The notes under the pieces were generated by a model. It searched no databases, was not told where the DNA came from, and was given only the letters and a program-made list of their open reading frames with translations. Made by a program: the position numbers and the translations under genes. 18,855 nt of DNA from CAYZQH01 sp050300015 (GTDB taxonomy: Bacteria; Pseudomonadota; Gammaproteobacteria; Pseudomonadales; Cellvibrionaceae), in NCBI GenBank assembly GCA_050300015.1, contig JBNKWZ010000019.1:1-18855 (forward strand), read 5' to 3'. Of this stretch, positions 14,729 through 18,855 are shown one piece after another; within the stretch, counting starts at the first letter, position 1; every line of letters begins with the position of its first letter.

Positions 14729-16360
14729 GTGAGCGACGTTCAATACAGTAAGTTGCGAGTGTTGGTGGCCGACGATTTTAGTAACTTTCGTACAACGGTC
14801 ACGGCCATGCTGACGAAACTGGGCATAGGAAAAGTCGATGTAGCATCGAACGGTACGAGCGTTATCCAAACCTGTCAGCGCGCCAGTTTCGACCTTATTC
14901 TGTGTGATTATGACCTTGGTGTCGGTAAAAATGGCCAGCAAGTACTAGAGGAGTTACGCCACAACAGCATCATAGGCCCGAAGACTGTTTTTATCGTGGT
15001 GTCTGCCGATGCCAGTAAAGACGTGGTGATGGCAGCCTACGACTGTGAGCCGGACGACTATCTCATGAAGCCCATTACCGCCAAGATGCTGCACCAGCGT
15101 ATGGCGAGATTGCTCACTCAGCGCAAAGCATTGATGCCTGTATACAAGGCGCTGGAAGGAGATGATTCTGACAAGGCTGTACACCTCTTGATCGATCTCT
15201 CCTTGTCAGAAGGGCGCCAGGCCCTGTGCGCGCAGAAATTGTTAGGGGAATTGTTTGTCGCGCGTAGCGAATTAAGTAAAGCCGAGAAACTTTACACCAA
15301 AGCTTTAGAGCTTCGCCAAGTGGACTGGGCACGACTTGGGCTTGCGCGGGTGAAGCGACTGAAAGGCGATCACGAGGGCGCGGGTCAAGTTCTGGGGCAG
15401 CTAGTGGGAGACAACCCCCTGTATCTACCAGCTTACGATGAGTTGGCCAATAATTTGGAGGCAAAGGGAGAGACGCTTTCCTTGCAAAAAGCCGTGCAGC
15501 AAACGGTGTCCATTTCCCCGAAATCGATTTTACGCCAAAAGCGTTTGGCTGAAGTGGCAGAGCGCAACGGGGATTACAATACTGCGGTAGAAGCTTTGCG
15601 TTCCACCGTACGCCTGGGGGATTTATCCTGTTTGGCGTCAGCTGAAGACAATCTTAATTTTGCGCGGGTGGCTGCGACCAGTGTTGAAAAAAATATTGCG
15701 CCGGCAAACCCGCTCACGCGTGAAGCTATTGATGTACTTGACAAGGCGCGTCACCGATTTTCAATGTCGCAGGATCAATTGGCGCGTGCTGCCTTACTGG
15801 AGGGGCGTGCTCATGTTTTGGCAGGTAATCGCGCAGAAGGCGAAGCGCTAATTGCGTCTGCAGAAGAGGCCGTGCTGAACGGCGACGAAAGTGTTGATGC
15901 CGCCATAGAGAGAATTAAGGCGCTGCAAACATTGGGTGAGCTTGAGCAAGCAGAAGCGCTCATAGCGCACATGTTAGAACAATATGCCTATGACCAAGCA
16001 GTACTGCAACGATTGGATTGGCTGTTGGAAGAACCTGTGAGTGACAGCAATCGCAGTTTGGTCGCAAACATTAACCGAGAGGGCATTGATCTGTATAATG
16101 CAGGCCAGTACGACCAAGCGATGGATTGCTTTGAAAAAGCGCGACGCTTATTTCCGAAGCATATTGGTATTCAGCTCAATATCGTACAAGCTCTGATTGG
16201 TAAGCTAAAACAGGGTGATACAACCGAGGATACCGTTGCCCATACGCAGCACGCTTTGCAGGAAGTGTCAAACTTGGTGAATGAGGAGCATCCACATTAC
16301 AACCGATTTGTACGTCTGCAAGATATGGCATCGGCGAGCATTCAAAACTGTAGGACATAA
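14729..16360 (+). CDS. Response regulator with receiver domain and C-terminal TPR region
   Basis: The 543-residue protein begins with a CheY-like receiver (about 8-130): acidic pair D15/D16, phospho-acceptor D60 in LILCDYDLG, S92 and K114 in LMKP. The rest is helical with TPR-like repeats, clearest at about 175-235 (KAEKLYTKALELRQVDWARLG) and 445-485 (GIDLYNAGQYDQAMDCFEKA). There is no DNA-binding, cyclic-di-GMP or other enzymatic output domain, so it probably acts by protein-protein contact. The GTG start is fixed by an in-frame TAG two codons upstream and by GAGGTGA 8 nt before it. A small histidine kinase follows after 2 nt and is the likely partner. The output is unknown. Confidence 0.88.
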   Translation: MSDVQYSKLRVLVADDFSNFRTTVTAMLTKLGIGKVDVASNGTSVIQTCQRASFDLILCDYDLGVGKNGQQVLEELRHNSIIGPKTVFIVVSADASKDVVMAAYDCEPDDYLMKPITAKMLHQRMARLLTQRKALMPVYKALEGDDSDKAVHLLIDLSLSEGRQALCAQKLLGELFVARSELSKAEKLYTKALELRQVDWARLGLARVKRLKGDHEGAGQVLGQLVGDNPLYLPAYDELANNLEAKGETLSLQKAVQQTVSISPKSILRQKRLAEVAERNGDYNTAVEALRSTVRLGDLSCLASAEDNLNFARVAATSVEKNIAPANPLTREAIDVLDKARHRFSMSQDQLARAALLEGRAHVLAGNRAEGEALIASAEEAVLNGDESVDAAIERIKALQTLGELEQAEALIAHMLEQYAYDQAVLQRLDWLLEEPVSDSNRSLVANINREGIDLYNAGQYDQAMDCFEKARRLFPKHIGIQLNIVQALIGKLKQGDTTEDTVAHTQHALQEVSNLVNEEHPHYNRFVRLQDMASASIQNCRT

Positions 16361-16362
16361 TA

Positions 16363-17055
16363 ATGACAAAATCGCCAACCAATGTTGATTTTTCTTTGGT
16401 ATTAGCGTCTAGCGTTCACGATATGAAAAATTCCATAGGTATGTTAATTGCCTCACTGGAAAATTACATTGACGAAAATCCAGCCCAGGGAGATTCGCAA
16501 AAAAAGCATTTCAACACTCTGCATTACGAAGCCTCAAGAATAAATGCTGAACTTGTGCAATTGTTAACCATCTATCGTATGGACAACGATCACTTGCCCT
16601 TAAGAATGGATCAGCATTACGTTATTGATGTGCTAGAAGACCAGTTGGCTAGAAATCATGCATTACTTGAAAACAGCGACATTCACTTAAAGCTTGAGTG
16701 CGATGATAATTTAGAATGGGTTTTTGATGCCGACCTTGTGGGCAGCGTGGTGCAGAACGTCATTGTTAATTGTTCGCGCTATACCCGAGAGCAGCTAATG
16801 GTTCGTGCCACGATTGAAGACGATATGCTGTGTATTGCGGTGGCGGATGATGGCACAGGTTACCCACCGAATATGTTACAAGCTCCGCAACTGCGGGTAG
16901 ATGAGGCAGCAGTCAGTTTAGGCAAAACACATCTGGGTTTGTACTTTGCAAGTGAAATTGCCGGCCTTCATAAACAAAAGAATCGTCGCGGTTATATCCT
17001 GCTGGAAAACGGTGCGCCACTCCCTGGTGGTTGTTTTAAAATGTTTATCCCCTAG
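16363..17055 (+). CDS. Small soluble histidine kinase without sensor domain
   Basis: The 230-residue protein is only a kinase core. An H box SSVHDMKNSIG has the candidate phospho-histidine H19, followed by the dimerisation helix pair (to about 80). The HATPase domain has an N box QNVIVNCSRYT (N132, N136), G1 box ADDGTGYPP (161-169) and G2-like GKTHLGLYF (187-195). There is no F box like that of typical kinases, no membrane segment and no PAS or HAMP domain. TAGGA spanning the upstream gene's end gives a good ribosome binding site, and the 2-nt gap implies an operon with the TPR regulator. It could also act as a phosphatase or scaffold. Its stop shares CTAG with the opposing gene's stop. Confidence 0.86.
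   Translation: MTKSPTNVDFSLVLASSVHDMKNSIGMLIASLENYIDENPAQGDSQKKHFNTLHYEASRINAELVQLLTIYRMDNDHLPLRMDQHYVIDVLEDQLARNHALLENSDIHLKLECDDNLEWVFDADLVGSVVQNVIVNCSRYTREQLMVRATIEDDMLCIAVADDGTGYPPNMLQAPQLRVDEAAVSLGKTHLGLYFASEIAGLHKQKNRRGYILLENGAPLPGGCFKMFIP
17052..17055. other. Shared CTAG stop site of two convergent genes
   Basis: The palindrome CTAG supplies TAG to the plus-strand kinase (17053-17055) and TAG to the minus-strand kinase (17054-17052). The coding regions overlap by 4 bp with no space for a terminator, so each transcript must run into the other gene antisense. Confidence 0.95.
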
Positions 17056-18542
17056 AGGTGAAGCTCAGCGTTGGCAGGTGGCATTTTGGATTCAATTGAC
17101 GCTTGGTTTGAACTCGAGCGAATCACGGGATTGAACGGCAGGCGGATGGTGAAATTTGTTCCGCAACCGGGTTTGGAGTGCACTTCAATCTCGCCTTGGT
17201 GATGCTCCTTCACGATAAAATAAGATACCGAAAGCCCCAGTCCAGTGCCACTGCCCACGTCTTTAGTGGTAAAAAAAGGTTCGAAAATGTGTTTCTGTAC
17301 ATTGGAGTCCATTCCGGGGCCGTTATCTTGCACCTCAATAATGACACTGTGCGCATTGTGTGTGAGTCGCACAATAATCGTGGGGTTGTCTATGGTTTTG
17401 TCTGAATAGTGAATGGCTTGCGCCGCATTTAGGATTAAATTTAATAAAACTTGCTGAATCTCCGATTGCGAACAGGACACCAGAGGTGTGCTGGCGCTGA
17501 AATCTCTGATCACAAACGGCATGCGTAAATTTTTATCGTTTTTTAGGCCAATGGTGTTGGCAGCCAGCTCCAGGCTCCTGTCAATCAGCTCTCCCATGTC
17601 TGTCGATTCAAATTTGGCCTGATAAGCGTGAGAGAAATCCAGCATGGTGTTTACAATCAATGCCGCGCGCTCGCCACCGTTTTGTAAGTCCTTCAGCCTG
17701 TCTGGAATGTCGCGCGCGTATAAATAGCTTTGCAAAGCTTTAAAATCCAGTTTTGCTTCTTGGGCAGCGTCTAAGTTGGTGGCAAGGTGCTCGGTAAGTC
17801 TGCGTTCTATGGTTTGAGCATTGCTTAAAATAGCAGCTAAAGGGTTGTTGATTTCGTGTGCTAAGCCTGCTGCCATTTTACCTAGGCTAAGCATTTTTTC
17901 GTTTTGGATCATCGAGCGTTCTACCCTTACTCTTAACGTTACGTCTTGAATAATCACAACCGCGCCCGCACCTAGTTCTGATACCAGTGGTTGCAAGGTT
18001 AAATCGCAATACTGTGTGTCCACACCATGACCTAAGGCTACGGCTTCCTGCTTGAAGGGGGTGCCACTTTTTATGGTCCGCTGAATCTGACTTAATTCCA
18101 CTTTGGGTTTGGCAAGGACCGAGGGTAGTTTTTTTCCCAGACAATGCTCCTTGGGCAGCTGAGTGGCGTTTTCAGCGGCAATGTTCCAGTGGGTGACATC
18201 ACCATATTCGGTAACACCAATCACAATGGCGGGCAAAGAATTGATGATGCTGTTGAGGTATTCCCGTGTTTCTAGTAATAATTCTTCAGTGGCTTCGTGC
18301 CGAGCAATTTCTCTGCGCAAATGGAATTTCGTTTTTTGAAGTGCGGGGTCAGGTAAAGAAGAGTGCCTTAACGAGCGCAGTCTTTTGATTAGAAAGGCCA
18401 AAGCCAAACTCTGTAAAAAAATGATGGCCAACGCCAATTGAAAGCCATAAAATTGCGATAGCTCAGCGAGGCTGGCGCCAAAAAGCGCGCTGGGCATTAG
18501 GAACAAGAGGCCAACGGCAATTCGGGTTAGAGTTTGAGGCAT
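17052..18542 (-). CDS. Membrane-bound PAS sensor histidine kinase (NtrB/HPK4-like)
   Basis: From ATG 18542 the protein has 496 residues. It has two hydrophobic segments (about 8-23 and 34-52), a coiled linker, and a PAS domain (about 92-205, NSLPAIVIGV start, ending VVIIQDVT). The HisKA H box is LAHEINNPLAA with H229, and about 30 extra residues lie between the two HisKA helices. HATPase boxes are N LNLILNAAQAI (N372), G1 DNGPGM, F FEPFFTTK and G2 GSGTGLGLSV. It autophosphorylates on H229 in response to an unknown signal. No regulator is encoded with it; the TPR regulator next door is a possible partner. A TTG start at 18599 is open, but it lies inside a candidate -35, and ATG 18542 has TGGAA 7 nt before it. 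Confidence 0.9.
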   Translation of the reverse strand: MPQTLTRIAVGLLFLMPSALFGASLAELSQFYGFQLALAIIFLQSLALAFLIKRLRSLRHSSLPDPALQKTKFHLRREIARHEATEELLLETREYLNSIINSLPAIVIGVTEYGDVTHWNIAAENATQLPKEHCLGKKLPSVLAKPKVELSQIQRTIKSGTPFKQEAVALGHGVDTQYCDLTLQPLVSELGAGAVVIIQDVTLRVRVERSMIQNEKMLSLGKMAAGLAHEINNPLAAILSNAQTIERRLTEHLATNLDAAQEAKLDFKALQSYLYARDIPDRLKDLQNGGERAALIVNTMLDFSHAYQAKFESTDMGELIDRSLELAANTIGLKNDKNLRMPFVIRDFSASTPLVSCSQSEIQQVLLNLILNAAQAIHYSDKTIDNPTIIVRLTHNAHSVIIEVQDNGPGMDSNVQKHIFEPFFTTKDVGSGTGLGLSVSYFIVKEHHQGEIEVHSKPGCGTNFTIRLPFNPVIRSSSNQASIESKMPPANAELHL

Positions 18543-18570
18543 ATAGGGTTCCAGAACGCAAGCAGTACAG

Positions 18571-18599
18571 ATAGTATCACTTGTCGCATTTTTGACCAA
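18571..18599 (-). promoter_or_regulatory. Weak promoter candidate for the PAS histidine kinase
   Basis: On the minus strand TTGGTC (18599-18594), a 17-bp spacer and TACTAT (18576-18571). Spacing is ideal but each hexamer is only a partial match. If used, transcription starts near 18564, consistent with the ATG at 18542. Confidence 0.3.
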
Positions 18600-18679
18600 C
18601 GTCCATGAGATTCAAACGTGAATTTTCTTTTGGTGCGGTGATCCATACAGGTACGTTATAGGCTTTTTGCAACAAATGT

Positions 18680-18707
18680 TTGACACCGAAGGCAATTAGG
18701 GTAGAAT
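18680..18707 (+). promoter_or_regulatory. Promoter of the right tRNA-Val/tRNA-Asp operon
   Basis: -35 TTGACA (18680-18685, perfect), a 16-bp spacer and -10 TAGAAT (18702-18707), then the GC-rich discriminator GCGGCGCC before the tRNA leader. It has the same architecture as the left promoter, but the sequence differs outside the hexamers. Confidence 0.82.
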
Positions 18708-18720
18708 GCGGCGCCTCTCT

Positions 18721-18796
18721 GGGTGGTTAGCTCAGTTGGTAGAGCGGCGCCCTTACAAGGCGTAGGTCACAGGTTCGACCCCTGTACCACCCACCA
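18721..18796 (+). tRNA. tRNA-Val (UAC)
   Basis: A complete 76-nt cloverleaf with anticodon TAC at 18754-18756, anticodon stem GCGCC/GGCGT (one G-U pair), T loop TTCGACC and an encoded CCA at 18794-18796. It is identical to the left copy at 60-135. Its promoter lies at 18680-18707. Confidence 0.97.
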
Positions 18797-18804
18797 TCAT
18801 TCGC

Positions 18805-18855
18805 GGACCGGTAGTTCAGCTGGTTAGAATGCCGGCCTGTCACGCCGGAGGTCGC
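18805..18855 (+). tRNA. tRNA-Asp (GUC), 3' part missing at window edge
   Basis: Acceptor GGACCGG, the D arm and an anticodon arm with GTC at 18839-18841. The window ends in the variable region. It lies 8 nt after tRNA-Val and mirrors 1-51 exactly. Confidence 0.93.

Larger units (their letters stand above)
18715..18855. repeat. Right arm of the terminal inverted repeat (tRNA-Val/tRNA-Asp)
   Basis: This is the exact reverse complement of 1-141. The inner limit lies 6 nt upstream of tRNA-Val. The outer limit is the window edge, inside tRNA-Asp. Confidence 0.97.

Noticed and set aside
18543..18599. TTG-initiated extension of the PAS kinase
   Set aside because: TTG is a rare start, it falls inside a candidate -35 element, and ATG 18542 has a better ribosome binding site just before the first membrane helix.
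1..18855. A genomic island or integrated element bounded by tRNA genes
   Set aside because: The interior is core chromosome genes. There is no integrase, no direct att repeat, and the flanking tRNAs are inverted and intact rather than a tRNA plus a 3'-end fragment.

Overview
The window is an 18.9 kb piece of a gammaproteobacterial chromosome. Several things point there: Smc beside zipA and ligA (the order known from Pseudomonas and relatives, which use Smc rather than MukB), CmoA/CmoB of the enterobacterial type, CCA-encoding tRNA genes, and a split CcmH/CcmI pair. A marine Cellvibrionales- or Pseudomonas-like organism fits, but the species cannot be read from the sequence. Almost everything here is core housekeeping. 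There is no integrase, transposase, CRISPR array, toxin-antitoxin pair or phage gene.

Layout. The two ends are exact reverse complements of each other over 141 bp (1-141 and 18715-18855). Each end carries a tRNA-Val(UAC) gene followed by a tRNA-Asp(GUC) gene cut by the window edge, and both pairs are transcribed outward. Inside lie five blocks. (1) 265-2026, plus: ccmH and ccmI, the last two cytochrome c maturation genes, without the rest of the ccm operon. (2) 2084-10559, plus: smc, zipA, ligA, a small SLT-type lipoprotein, a Cof-like HAD phosphatase and a 70-residue membrane protein, closely spaced, with two TAATG stop/start junctions. (3) 10738-12516, plus: a DmdC/FadE-like acyl-CoA dehydrogenase with its own leader and a strong GNRA-loop terminator. 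(4) 12654-14353, minus: cmoA-cmoB, overlapping by ATGA. (5) 14729-18542: a response regulator with a TPR tail and a small sensor-less histidine kinase (plus), meeting tail to tail with a membrane-bound PAS histidine kinase (minus). Their stop codons share one CTAG tetranucleotide.

How the genes work together. ccmH/ccmI deliver reduced apocytochrome c to heme ligation. smc, zipA and ligA serve chromosome organisation, Z-ring anchoring and nick sealing. CmoA makes carboxy-SAM and CmoB uses it to modify U34 of tRNAs with UNN anticodons, a class that includes the tRNA-Val(UAC) genes at both ends of this window. The signalling block is the least characterised part: a response regulator with no DNA-binding domain, paired with a soluble kinase.

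The most unusual structural feature is the inverted tRNA-Val/tRNA-Asp bracket. Its exact 141-bp identity, ending at the same tRNA base on both sides, suggests that the window edges are assembly-graph ends inside a real repeat, and that the orientation of the whole segment relative to the chromosome is not fixed by this sequence. I did not find a clearly new biological system. The best candidates for a second look are the inverted tRNA bracket and the TPR-regulator/kinase module.
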